Source: Isochrysis galbana | Lineage: Eukaryota; Haptophyta; Isochrysidales; Isochrysidaceae | DNA: 64,000 nt | Reading direction: 5' to 3' | NCBI GenBank assembly: GCA_018136815.1 | Contig: CM030932.1 | Location: 9,191,628 to 9,255,627, forward strand | Shown: one piece after another, positions 1 through 11,000 of the stretch | Numbering within the stretch: the first letter of the stretch is position 1 | How the letters are laid out: each line of letters begins with the position of its first letter | Notes under the pieces: generated by a model | What the model saw: only the letters and a program-made list of their open reading frames with translations | Databases searched by the model: none | Told to the model about the DNA's origin: nothing | Translations under genes and position numbers: made by a program

Positions 1-414
1 GCCATCGCGAATAGCCTGCGCCGCTGCGCGCCTTTCCCATAGCGCACGAGCGGGAGATCTTGCCCAGTAGTGAGTGTCGCCGAACACTGCGAAGCGGAGC
101 AGAGCCGCCCCGTCTGCAGCCCCCTCGCCTCGACGGATGCTGTACGGCTTCCTTGAACGGCCTTGCCGACGCGACTTGCGCCTCGAGCGCCGCCTCGAAG
201 GCCTGACCAAGTGCATGGTTGGGACAGACTTCCGGCCCAGCTGATAATCGTCGATGTGTACTGTCCCTGCAAGAGCAGCAGTGGCTCCACCATCGCTGTC
301 TGTCGGCTGCGGCTCGTGTGGCCGCCCCTGCGTGTGGCTCGCGCCAGCAGCGGGCGAGGGAAGCAAGATCAGAACTGCCAAGATCAGAACTGCGGCCGCG
401 ATCCACGCGCGCAT
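1..414 (-). CDS. Secreted metallophosphoesterase-like protein, N-terminal part (runs off left edge)
   Basis: An uninterrupted 138-codon frame starts at the ATG at 414 (reverse strand) and is still open at base 1, so the gene continues outside the window. The first ~25 residues form a classic signal peptide: a hydrophobic core AVLILAVLIL followed by small residues ending AAGAS, so the product is probably secreted or lumenal. After a Ser/Arg-rich linker of low complexity the frame reads RFAVFGDTHYW. The F-G-D-x-H pattern is the first metal-binding block of calcineurin-like metallophosphoesterases, seen here about 30 residues before the cut. The core ALVIL repeat comes from a 14-15-bp tandem duplication (about 364-393). 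The phosphoesterase call rests on this single motif; the other four blocks would lie outside the window. The start, signal peptide and motif being in one frame makes a real gene likely. Confidence 0.58.
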   Translation of the reverse strand, partial: MRAWIAAAVLILAVLILLPSPAAGASHTQGRPHEPQPTDSDGGATAALAGTVHIDDYQLGRKSVPTMHLVRPSRRRSRRKSRRQGRSRKPYSIRRGEGAADGAALLRFAVFGDTHYWARSPARALWERRAAAQAIRDG

Positions 415-772
415 CTCGCAACCCGTCCCGAGGCGAGGGGCGGGGCCTCTTCCCCCCCCCCTCCCCTCCACCCTTTCGTTCTGCCCAGTTCCCCTTCCCT
501 CGGCGAGCGCCGCAGCGCCGCGGGTGCGGAGGGACGGACCCCTTGCCTCCTCTCACTCTCTCTGTGCGACTGAGGAAAGAAGAAGGCTTTGCCGACAGTA
601 GAGTAGGAACTTTAGATACCTAAAAATAAAGGTATCCGATCTTCTGAAAGAAAGTTGGTCATGTCTCCAATTGAATACTTTCTCCCCAGTTCTACATCAA
701 AATCAAAATTATTCAATATTCTCACCGCAAACGCGGCCGCGGAACCACTACTTTTCTCACGCAGCAAGCTTT
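415..772. other. Spacer upstream of the metallophosphoesterase-like gene
   Basis: No credible coding frame. It holds a pyrimidine-rich stretch (about 447-500) in the presumed promoter of the leftward gene. At about 703-740 there is an ATTCAATATTCTCACCGC motif followed by a GC-rich tail, which also occurs with variation near 2,660, 6,700, 33,750, 33,900, 42,060 and 51,680 (see the interspersed repeat entries). Confidence 0.5.
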
Positions 773-979
773 CTACACCCTCACTCCCGAGGCCCTTCTC
801 CCTGACGGATCGAGCATGACCACGGGCTCGATATGCGATGATTCGGAAGGGAGACGATCGGCGGAAGGCGCGGCGAAGGTGGCCGGGAGTGATGGAATGA
901 CGGGCTGGACCACCTCCTCAGCAGAGGAAGGCGGGAGGACGGGCTTGGGCGAGGGCGAGCGCGACGACGGAGCGGACAT
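773..979 (-). pseudogene. Gag N-terminus of LTR-retroelement family A
   Basis: A 68-codon frame starting MSAPSSRSPSPKPVLPPSSA, rich in Ser and Pro. The same start with small changes appears at 43,415-43,591 (+), and a diverged version (MSLSPPSSPSPKP) at 41,458-41,514 and 59,905. In all copies it lies immediately downstream of the same leader/LTR sequence, which is the place of gag in an LTR retrotransposon. No capsid, protease or polymerase follows here, so this is a truncated element. Gag identity is inferred from position and repetition, not from a recognised domain. Confidence 0.45.
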
Positions 980-1400
980 GGCTGGGCGGATCGGGATGGA
1001 TAGGCTAGGGCTGAGGGAGTGGAGAGGTTTGGTATTGAGGTAGTGTTGAGAACGAGGGACGAGAACGGGAACGAGGACGAGAACGAGAGCGACGAACGAA
1101 GAACGACAGACGACAGATGGCCAGAGTCCGATGGACCGACGAGATGACACTACACTCACGTCAACACTCTCCACACTAACGTATCCTTATCACGGAACGC
1201 ACAGGAACAGGAACCTGCTGACAGACCGAACAAGGAAGAGAATGCCGACAAGAGAGCGACGGGGCGACGGACGATCCGACGGGGCGACAGTTACGCACAG
1301 GAATAAGGAGGGAATCTTTCAAAGACCCTTAAGTGAGTTGATGAAGACCGAAGTAAAACAGCGCCGGCGGGTTTATAAGTGTAGATGTTTGGAGTAAGTA
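980..1400 (-). mobile_element. LTR-retroelement family A: LTR part and leader
   Basis: Near-identical, in reverse orientation, to 42,925-43,414; shorter copies lie at 38,630-38,750 and 52,270-52,520. Shared landmarks are the GCGACAGTTACGCACAGGAA block, the AAGTGAGTTGATGAAGACCG block and the CGTATCCTTATCACGGAACG block, then a leader of alternating GAACGAGA/CTCGTTCT runs ending at the gag start. Copies in both orientations always preserving the order LTR-leader-gag support a dispersed retroelement. The 3' LTR is not seen, so exact ends and target duplications are unknown. Confidence 0.55.
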
Positions 1401-1480
1401 TCATATGATATCAGATGTATGACATCATACTCAGTTCCATGGCAAGTGTCATATGACGGTATGACAGAACAACAAGGGCC
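1373..1480. repeat. ~105-bp palindromic repeat, near-identical copy at 52,997-53,125
   Basis: The block beginning GCGGGTTTATAAGTGTAGAT and ending GGTATGACAGAACAAC recurs at 52,997-53,125 in the same orientation with only a few differences. It contains nested CATATGATATCA and GTCATATGAC palindromes. A more diverged relative lies at 52,640-52,740. Size, AT-richness and palindromes fit a miniature inverted-repeat element. Confidence 0.5.
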
Positions 1481-3113
1481 AGGGAGGCGGCTTGCCTCCA
1501 TTATTTGGTCTCCCTTCCCTCCGGTTTCTTCCCCTCCCGCGCCTTGCTTAGGAAGTGCGAGGCGGCTTGCCTTCATTTGGTATCCCTTCCCTCCGGTTCG
1601 GCTGCGTTACGTCCTTGTATTCTTCTTGTAGTTCAGACGTTATTTCATAAAAATGCTACGCGACCCAGGGGGGGGCGCGCGGAGGCTAACGCTAGGCGCA
1701 GAGCGGAGATGAAGCGTCGAAATCGGCACACGCCCTTCAAGAGGTTTTGCGCTCTTCACTCCGTATTTTATTAAAATCTTTGTAAGCTTGCTTGATTACG
1801 TCCTCGTATTCTGTATTCTTCTTGTATGTAGTTCAGACGTTTCACGAACAATGTTTCCGGCATGTGCTCTTCAGAGTACTTACTGGCGGCATTAATGAAC
1901 AAAAAAATTCTTGAAAAAGCCCGCTACGCTAGTTTAAGTACACCCTTCCCTGGGCTCTCGCCGTGTCCAACGCCCTCGCCTCATCCGCCTCATCCGTTCC
2001 CTCCTTCCCGCTCCCCCCCTCATTCCTTGTTCTTCGGTTTCGGGGGGTCGGCCCATGTGCACTACCTCACTACCTTGGGTGGGTCTAGCGTTGGGAGGGG
2101 GGTGAGACGGGCCTTTTGTGCCTTTTTTGGTTCGCGGCGCATCCGTATGCGCCGCATTGTGAGGGCCCAGCCACATGGCTTCCCTCATGGTGGTATGCAT
2201 TCCCGGGCGTTACGCCTCCTCCGCCCGGGGTGCTATCCTTGGTCACTCGTGTGTTTTTTGCCTTCATGTCTGACAGCGTGTTCCACGCCAAGTCTCTCTG
2301 CCAATCTCAGAAGTTTATTTAGGGCTCGGTTGTAGTTCGTCATTATCTACATCTACCTGCTCACCTGCTCAAATAGCGGCGTCATTGACGTCGATGCGTT
2401 TTTTCGGCTCCCTGGCCGCCAGCCCGGGAGGCGTGAGAGGAAGGGGGGAACGGATACACCAAGGGGGGGGGGGGGGCGGGGCCCACAGGACCATATCTAA
2501 CTCAGCCCTTGCCACCCCTATCCCCCTCCCCCTAGTAGTGTACGGGAGGAGCCGCCTGACGCCTGATGGCGGGGGGAGAAGGGCCGGGGGAGTGGGGGTG
2601 TAGAAAGTATGCTGCGTACTACGTGTAGTAGGTAGTAGGTAGTGGTCCCATTCGCCGCGAGTGCGGTAAGAATATTAAAAGGTTTTTTGGGGGGAAAGTC
2701 TGGGTGAGTCCGTGAGTCCCCCTTGCCTGCCAAGAGGCAGCTCAGGGGGGTGGATGGTTCTCACCCCCCATGAGGGGAGTCGAGAGAGTGGGGGTTGGGG
2801 TGGGGCGAGGCCTCCCTCCATGGCGACCAATCACAAGATTAGTATGGAACCGAATGAAGGATGAAGGCAGTCCGCCTTAAGATGTTTTGCCTTTGTAAGC
2901 GTAGGCCAAGATGAAAATGTGGAGATTATACCGCCATTGGTGGGTGGTGGCAGGGATTGTGCTGCGAGAAGTGGACACCAGAGCCTACTAGAGCCGGCAG
3001 TGCTTTCATCTCACACTGCATGGCTCATTCATGGCGCCACGAGTCGTGTTAACATTGATATCATCCGGCTGCCACAGCATCTGCATTTCGTCAGCCGCGG
3101 ACTTGCTTCCTTG
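1481..3113. other. Intergenic region packed with interspersed repeats
   Basis: No convincing gene. Recognisable repeats: the motif GGCTTGCCTTCATTTGGT (about 1,565-1,585; also near 24,690, 48,610, 59,235 and 59,645); the element containing TTCTTCGGTTTCGGGG (about 2,030-2,050, reverse strand; also near 32,000, 42,855, 46,960, 49,010); and a ~190-bp unit at 2,480-2,690 with a CCATATCTAA...CCCTAGTAGTG core, repeated directly at 51,510-51,690. Poly-G and poly-C runs are frequent. About 2,750-3,110 is probably the 3' flank of the next gene. Confidence 0.5.
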
Positions 3114-5631
3114 CTACCTGCCTATGAGCTTTTGGAGAGCGTCGTCGACATTCCAGCCGCACTTCTCGAGCGATGCTCGCGCAACATTCTCTGGAAACCC
3201 TCGCTCTTCTAAATCTGCGACTAGAGAGTCGCGCTTGCGCTCCACACGCAACCTTGCTCGAAGTTCTGCGACAGATCCAGGCTTCTCATTCTCGGACAAC
3301 AAGCCCCGCTCTAGGCACTCTTGGACCAAATCGGCCTTCTTCATACGAGTTAGTGCGCGAAGCGTAATAGCGCGTTGCACCGGGCCACCATTGCCGTCAG
3401 CATCCACGAAATCGTCGCTGCCTGGGTCGGCGCCGGATGCAAGCAGCGCGTCCTTCAACTCTTTGTACGCTGAGAGTGCATCTCCTGTTGTTTCCGCCTC
3501 CTCTTCAAATCCCACTGCATCTGATTGAGCATCGCTAGTCTCATTGGCACCTTGTGGAGAAGACAAACGGGGAGCCGGCACTTGGTTCAGCATTGCTCCC
3601 ATTTCCCTCGCCGCTATTTCGGAGGCGTCGAGCTTGGTGGCGAGCGCCTGCGCTATTCTTGCCGCGGCTGCCTCCGCCTCCACCACCTTTTGCTCCAGTT
3701 CCGTGACTCGTAGTCCCTCTGAACGATAGCGATCTTCGGCGGCTTGAACCTGTGCCTTCACCTATGTGACCAAAATGGCCGGGAGGCTCTTGAGGCTAGA
3801 TTACAACATGTTGAACATAATCAATCCCAACGCAGGCGCTACACAATTCCCCAACTGAAGAGCTTTGCGCTCATGGCAATCTTGTCCGATATGTGCGCTA
3901 TGTGACTGAAAGCAAGGAAGAGGGTAAGCACTTGATGCGCGCCACCTTACCTTTTCCTGCTGACGGAGTAGTCGGTTTCTAGCGACCTCGCCAGCACGCG
4001 CAGCGGCCTCGGAGGCCATCAATCGCTCTTCAAGTTCAACAATGCGCCGGCGTTCTTTAGCCACCAACTGCGCGAAACAAGAGAATCCTCACATGTGAGC
4101 ATCTCGTGCAAGAACTTGAATACTTGTTGTGCGCATCCTCGAGGCTTTCGCAGGGACACATGTCAAATGGAGGCTCAAGCTGTGAAGCATGCCATGGAAC
4201 TCGGGCTATCCCACCCACAGTCGACCCCTCCTCCGCCCCGTCACCCCCATGCACAATCTGGTTGGCGCACGGCTCCATTGTTGTCTGTATGAGATGCTAT
4301 CCCACGATTCTTGAGAGTTAAGGCCAAGGCGAGTGGCTCCTCTTGAAATGTCTGCCTCCAACATATGGGCGAATCTCTCCCTGACCCCAACGGATGCCTA
4401 CTCACTTCCGTGTCCACATCATTACTGCGAGTCTCTGACGCATTGGATTCAAGAGCTCTTGCAGCGGCCTTAGCTTCTAATTCAGACTGCATTCGCATCA
4501 ACTCCTCGGCAGCCGCTTCTGCCCTATGCTCCTGTTGAGCTGCAGCTGCCTCAGAGGCAGCCAGGCGTTCCGCTGCCTCTGCAAGCTTGAGTTCCAGCTC
4601 GCTTGCCGTCACTTCGAGGGAGCGTGCATGCCGTTCCGACTTGGCTTGCCTTTTGGCGCTCTCCTGTTGCTGCCTTCTCATCTCAACCACAGCCTCATCC
4701 GCGGCCTCAAGCTCAGTTTCCAGGTCGTTCACGTATCTAGCGAGAGATCGAGCCGAGATCGCGAGCGCTTGAAGCTTCTGCCTGGTGAAGCCGACCACCA
4801 GCGTCGAGAGGGCATCATTGGAACGAAATACGATCTCGCCGTTGGCCTCTTCTCGCATACCATCCATCAAGGCCCGGTTGGCTGCAAGATATCCCTGAAA
4901 ATCCAGCGTTAAGTCTGCGTCTGTTTGGGCGAGGATGTTGTCGTCCCTTTGCAAAAGAGATACAACAGTAGGGACAGGGCTTCTGGGGGCCAGCTCCGAC
5001 GATTGAGCAGCTCCACCAGCGAGGAGCTCGGAGCGCCTCTGCACATCGACCACGTTGGGGCGGATCTCCGGCAACAGCTGCCCTGCGCGCTTCCTAACCT
5101 GTGGAAAGAGGCAGTGCAGGATGTTTCGATGGGACAACACACAGCTGGTCTACCGTGGGGAAATGACGAGGGGCAAGGCCACTTAGGAGAGGGGCTCATC
5201 ATGCTTGATCTGGAGTGGAGGGACCAGGCCCATGCCGGGTCAAAATTGGGAAGCACATGCTGATGGACCCAGGTTGCACCTTCCTCATGCCCGGCAGGCT
5301 TCCCAACCCTCGCTCGCACACGGGGAGTGAGGGGACCGCCCCCTCCCCCAGATAGGGGCGCGGCGCACGCCTGCCAGCCCGAGTTGATGTATTTCTCGGT
5401 CGAAACTTTTGCAGCCTCAACCGTCTTCTCGATGCCCAGCAGCATGGTGCCCACAAGCTTCATCACAGGGTCGGGCTCAGGGGGGCCCTCTAGCAGCACC
5501 ACGCGACTCCGGTCCGCCCACCGACCGCTGAGGAGCGTGGGGCGGGAGAGCCCACTACAGAGCAGCAGCGCCACCGAGAGCAGCATTCCCTCAAACCTCT
5601 CCAACAAATCCCCCACGAGTTGACGAGACAC
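3114..5631 (-). CDS. Coiled-coil protein with C-terminal SAP-like and UBA domains
   Basis: Four exons on the reverse strand: first exon from the ATG at 5,631 to an uncertain donor between about 5,385 and 5,310, then 5098-4406, 4067-3951 and 3761-3114. The last three join in phase 0 with clear GT...AG sites and give 485 residues; the whole is about 570-600 aa. Exon 1 carries a hydrophobic stretch (MLLSVALLLCSG) that could be a membrane anchor. The middle is a long Ala/Glu/Arg heptad-rich coiled coil (ELEAADEAVVEMRRQQQESA onward). Near the C-terminus a helix-turn-helix with MKKADLVQECLERGLLSE resembles a SAP motif (DNA/RNA binding), and the last ~40 residues (EERGFPENVARASLEKCGWN...DDALQKL) fit a UBA three-helix ubiquitin-binding domain. 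Known UBA roles suggest a ubiquitin-linked adaptor; the specific function is not recognised. Confidence 0.68.
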
Positions 5632-6274
5632 TCGCTTTTGTGAAGTGAAGGTGGGGGGGGGGTGTTCCGGACCGAGGGGGCGGTCCGGACTTTCCTTGGG
5701 GTGGGTGGGAGGGGGGGGGGGGGGTTGGGACCTGTAGCCAGTGCTCCGAAGGGCAATGGAGGGCGAGAGAAGAGTCCGCGAGGACCGGTATCCGAATAGG
5801 CGGGTGGGGGGTGGGGGGGAAGACGCACCAGTGGGGGTGTGCGCGAGAGGAAATCAGAGGAGAAGAGGAGAGAGCGCCAGAGAGAGAACGTGGGAAGTAT
5901 TATAAAGCTTAGGGGGCCCCAAGAGATGAGCGAGAGTCCTCTTAGAGCGAAAGGGAGTGTGGGAGAAACGAGGAGCGAGTAATTCTAAGGGGATGCGTGG
6001 AGAGAGAGAGAGAGGTAGAGAGAGAGATTCCTGTGGTGGTGACAGACAGACAGGTGTTCGAAGAATTGCTGTCGTGGCCGCCACTCACAGTCACATAGAG
6101 TAGAGTCTATGTATTGGGTAGAGTGCAGCCGGCCCCATTTCCCATTTGGTCGGGGGGTATTATTTGTCGAGGTCGGTCGGGGCGCTAATTTGGTCGCCTA
6201 TTATTGGAGTGCTTAGGTAAGAGAGTTCTACTTCGTACCACGTGCCGCGTTGGAGGAGATAGCAGTGTTGGGCG
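5632..6274. other. G-rich promoter-side spacer
   Basis: Long G runs (5,650-5,730, 5,800-5,822) and a GA-repeat tract (5,865-6,030) sit directly upstream of the leftward coiled-coil gene and are probably 5' UTR/promoter sequence. No coding frame is supported. Confidence 0.4.
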
Positions 6275-7445
6275 TTTAGTAAGACAGCTCATTTGCTTAG
6301 TAAGATCTTACGAAAAATTTGCTCGTAAGACACCCCCAACTGTCTTATTTACGTCGCGCCGCCGCCTTAGTAAGACGAGGCTCCAAGTGTCTTATTTACG
6401 GCGACGGAGTAAGACTTCGTAAGACACTGGTAAGACATCATAAGACACTCTGCCCCCCGCCCCCCCCCCCTCTCCCCGTGCGCGCCCCCTCTGTGCGCGC
6501 CCCCCCCCTTCCCCGGTGCCGGCGTCAGTGCAAGCGGATCCCCTCCCAAGGCCAGCGCGGGCGCTCTCGCGTGTCAGCCCGCGACGATACCTTGAGTATT
6601 ATCATATTTACCATTTACGATATAATAATGACAACAGAGAACAGAGAACAGATCGAGAACAGATAACAGATAACAGAGAACAGAGAAAAAAAAACTTCTT
6701 AATATTCACACCGCGCGCGCGACTTTGTGACATTTTCCTGACAGCCGCGCCCACATCCCTTATCACTCCCTCTCACTCGCCTTGCGGCTCGTCCCCTCGT
6801 GCTCTACCTAGGGGCTCTGTGTTCGGGTTCGGGGTTTCCAGTTTCCAGTGGCAGGCGGCGTACCGAGGGGGCCCCCTCGGTGCCCACGCCACCACCTCGA
6901 CAGCGGAGGCGGACGGCCGAGCGCGAGAACAAGCTGGGCGGGCGCGCGCGGCCGAATCAGTGCGCGCCAAGCGGCTGGGCGGGCCCCCAGCTCCAGCGCG
7001 GAGCTGCCTGCGCCGCGGCGTGCCTCACCTGCGAGGCAACAAGGGATGGTGGTGGCGTGAACACCGACGGGGGGGGGGGGGGGGGGACACGCCACTATCT
7101 TCACCTTCACATACAAGGGGACGCAGCTCAGCGATGTGATTGGCTGGGCGGGGCAGGCAGGCAAAACAGCCTGCGAGCTGCGAGCGACGACCCGGCCAGC
7201 ACCGTGGCGTCCGTAGTAGGGTACTGCGGTACTGCAGGTGACAGGTGACAGGCCACTGAAAGGGGGCGGCGCCCATTTGAAGAGCGCGTGTCCGGGTAAC
7301 AGTGTCTCATGATGTCTTACAAGTGTCTTACAAGTGTCTTACAAGTGTCTTACGTCTTATTTACGAATGTCGCCCGGTGCTGCCATGATTGTCTTACTAC
7401 GTCTTATTTACGATGGTCTTGGTAACACATCCCCAGAGTCTTACT
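6275..7445. mobile_element. Fold-back element with TAAGAC-repeat arms
   Basis: The left arm (6,275-6,455) carries at least seven TAAGAC hexamers and two TGTCTTATTTACG blocks; the right arm (7,295-7,445) carries the reverse complement, GTCTTAC, about eight times plus two GTCTTATTTACG blocks. The strongest match pairs GTAAGACACTGGTAAGACAT at 6,419 with the mirror GATGTCTTACAAGTGTCTTAC at 7,311. The ~850-bp interior has no transposase: it contains a member of the CTTAATATTC...CTAGGGGCTG repeat (6,690-6,850), long C and G runs and GC-rich sequence. Arms of repeated short units around a non-coding core are characteristic of fold-back elements. Confidence 0.5.
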
Positions 7446-8043
7446 TATCTCAAAAAGTTAATGAGCACCCAACACTGGGAGATAGTAGTCCCCTCCTTTG
7501 CTAATCCTTATGTCGGACGGGGTTTCTTTTTGTGTATCTTGCTGTGTTGCCGGGCTGTTTGTGTTCCTCCGTCGGAGGTCGGAGGGGCCGGGGTGAATGT
7601 GGTGAGTTTCATAACATCTGCGTAGTCTACTATTTGTTGCCAAGAGTCCAAACATTTCTCTTTTTATACATTCGCCTCTGAATTTCGCATAAAGTAGGTG
7701 TCGTTGTTTGGGAAGCACTGTTCACATTCACATTCCGCCCTTGTGAACGCTATGCCGGCGCTGTATCTTCAGTCTCTCTTCATGGTAGTAAATTGTAAGT
7801 GTAGGATGCGAAGGCCAGCCCCGAGGGCCAGGGGGTCGGCCGTCCGCCGTCCGCGCGCGCCCCCTTCCCCTTCCCTCCACCTCTATACAGCTCTCTCTGT
7901 CTCTCTCTCTCTCTCGCTCTATCTCTTTCCCTGTCGCTCTCCCTGTCTCGTTCTCTGCGTCTCTATCTTGCGCTCTCCCTCTCTCTCTCCCTCCCTCCTT
8001 CGCCGCGGGCCTCGAGCAAGAGAGCCCAAAGGCGGAGGGTCCC
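7446..8043. promoter_or_regulatory. Upstream region of the giant DUF3638 gene with CT-rich initiator tract
   Basis: No coding frame. From 7,860 to 8,000 the sequence is almost pure CT (repeated TCTCTC), ending ~45 bp before the ATG at 8,044. A pyrimidine tract here is a plausible initiator/5' UTR, but no transcription start can be assigned from sequence alone. Confidence 0.3.
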
Positions 8044-11000
8044 ATGCGACCGCTGTGGGAGCACCCGGCGTTCATCGACATCTACTCGCAGCCGCTGAGC
8101 GAGCAGACCTTCGAGACAGTCTCCGTCGCAGAGCGTTTTGCCTCCGGCGTGCTCAGCTCCGGCGTCGCCTTCCTGAAGGGCGGGCTCACAACACTCACCT
8201 CGGCGATGCCACGCGTACGCTCAGGCATTGCGATGCTTCAGAGCATGGGTGCGCTGAGCGGGATGGTCAATGGTATCGTGGCGGGGGGAGGCGTCCTGTC
8301 GAGCACTGCCGTCGCCGAGGGTCCGTTGTCGGCGTTGCAATGCGCGCTCGAGCTAGTGCTGGCGGCGTTGCAAGACGCAGAGGCATCTGACTTGGATGTC
8401 GACTCTGATGATGCGGCCGTGCAGCGTGTCTGTGCAGCACTCCGTGGCTGCATTGCGCTGGCAAGCGAGCTACCTGTCGGGTCGCGAGATCCTCGAAAAG
8501 CAGTGGACTTTGTTAGTGCTCTTGTGGCACGAGTGGAGCAGCTTCCTCCTCATGGCGCGATGCTTGTGCCAGCTGGGTGGCTAGGCGGGGAAGGGGAAAC
8601 GCCAAGGTTGATGCTGCTGAGCGTTGCCAGGCGTACGGGCGGTGATTTTGAGGTATGGATTTGCAATGCATCGGAAGGGCTCGAGTACCATGCTGTGAGG
8701 GCTGACGAGGTATGTGGAGCTCAATCTTTACATTCTTCTCACATCTGCATAGGATGGCGTGTGTTTGTCGTGCACACTAAATGTCGGGCCCCATTGGAGT
8801 GGCTGGTGGCAAGCATATCTATTTGCAACAGCGGAGCAACGCATTCAGGAAACCCCTTCTCGTTTGTGAAGCCGCTTTTATGGTTAGTAGTCCAGATACC
8901 CCTCGGATTTCCGGTCTTCCACCAACGTCCGGTACCAAATTGTTGCCCATATTTTCCTCCCTTTGCAGGAGTTTGGCTCGCTACTTGTGAATGTTCCCGC
9001 ACAGTTGTCACGGGTTGCATCGTCTCGAGCCACGCTGCCTGCCTTCTGGTTCTTGCTATTACGACCATTGATGTGGCCTTGTAATCCCGTCTCCGCACGA
9101 AAGTCCATTTACGAGCAGCTGCTGCCCTTCTTATCCCGAAAACCCATCTTATCATGCGTGGCCGAGGCCGAGGCGGAAGGAGTTGCCTCTTGGGCACCTC
9201 TGCCCGGACGGTGCGTCGAAAGCTGAGCTATTACCAACTTGCTCAAATGTTGCACTTCGCGTGTCGGCTACTCTGCACCTCCTATCTCACCACATCTCCT
9301 GCTGCCTTTCCCATTCGCCTGCAGTGAAACGTCTAGTGGTTGCGGTAACCTCGCGATGCAAGGCTTGCGTGCACTTCTACTTGCATCTGGCCTGTCTTGC
9401 TTGGCAGCACGGCATGTTGAAGTCACGGTACATACAGCGCTGTGTGCACGCCTAGCCGCACAGCTCGAAACGACACGCTTCATTGGGGTTCGCCAAGCTG
9501 CCCTTGCGAGACTTGCGATGCGGCAAGTAGCTGTAATGTGCGCCGAGCAACTAAAGAGCACAGGTGCCAACGTCGATGGTACTGCGCCTCACCCATCAAG
9601 TGAAGCTTCACCGACGCACAACGTGCACGCTCATCATCTTCTCGCGTCCTTGGAAAAGGCACACGCTGCGCTAGCAGCGGTAGTACGCCGAATGGAGGAG
9701 GGTGATGCGATGGTAGATTTGCCATCCGGTGGTGCCGTTAGTGGGAATCTCAGTGATGACGGTGGATCCTTGGGGCTTGGTGAGGATTTCTTCACAAACT
9801 ATCCGCTCTTCGGTTGGCTTTCACGAGATTTAGAAGCAGTGCGCCGTCTCGCGGGAAAAGCTGCCGCGCCTCCCATTGTACGTCCAGTACGCCTGTCTTC
9901 ATTGAGCAGCGCCGTAGACGATTACGCTGGAGCGCTAGCGGCACTAAGGCATGCATCGCATCTCTGTTCTGTCATAAGTCATCAGGTGCGAGGTCGCAGA
10001 ACGCCCGACGTGCGTATGCGATCAACTGTACCGCCTTGCGAGTCTAAAACGCCAAGCTGATGCGCCCTGCTCGCAAGTCGGATCCCGGATTGGGAAAAGC
10101 TCTTCGTTGTCGTGCCCGATGCCCAGCACTCCGGGAATGTTTTTGGTCGCCCTTGTCTCCAACCTTAGGCTGGACGGATGCGGAACTCGTACGCTCTCCG
10201 GGCCATCTTGATTGAACACTTGGTCACACGCATTTTGCCACTTCCTTTGCCTCTTCTTCTGACTCCAAAGCGGGTGGAGCCTGCCATTGTTGCGCTAGGC
10301 GCCAGTGTTCCCTCCGCGCCCTCTCTATCGCCACCTCGGTGCTTCTGGCGGCGTTCGCCCATGGACGCCGCAACTCAACTGGAATTACTCCGCCTCATCA
10401 GATTGCTTACCCTACACTATGCGACTGCTTCCCTCTCCATGAAACCCACCGTGCTTTCTGGTACGCGCACTTTCTGTCTGAACGCCCAAATGCTCAGAGG
10501 TTAATCTCATGCCAGGCAAGTCCAAATAGGACCTCCCCGAACTCCTTCGCCATCGATCAACGTCCAGTTTGACCCGCCTCCTTGCTCGCATTGATAGACT
10601 CCTCACGCGTGATCACCCTCGCTGCCCTTGCTGCTCTAGCTGATACACTTGCTCGACGTGTTGCATCGGACGTGCCTTCCGCATTCTGTCTTCAATACTC
10701 TGGAACCGCCTCCGGCCCCTCCCTCCCGTATGCATTCACCGTGGATGCCCTCTTCGCAGAATGCTCCAACATGCGGCTTCACGACGCGGCATTTCTTATA
10801 GCACGCACTCGCCTGCTTGACTACTTTCGTTCGACACGCGACCTCCTCCTGCGCCTACCCGTCGAGACGGCCGCACCATCCACCTCAGGGCCGGAAGAAA
10901 TCGACAGCCTCCGTCTATGCTTTCGGTACGATAGCACGATGTCTTGGGGGGGAGGCGATGCATGCCTCATCGACCAGCTATGTTGTAGACTCGGCTACCC

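Noticed and set aside
6370-7450. TAAGAC arrays as a CRISPR array or telomere repeat
   Set aside because: Units are hexamers at irregular spacing in opposite orientations, without constant spacers; the genome is eukaryotic, and the motif is not a tandem telomeric repeat.
10500-10597. In-frame stop codons interrupting the giant gene as evidence for a pseudogene
   Set aside because: An intron with GTTAAT donor and TTGATAG acceptor removes them with matching phase and restores family-like sequence on both sides.
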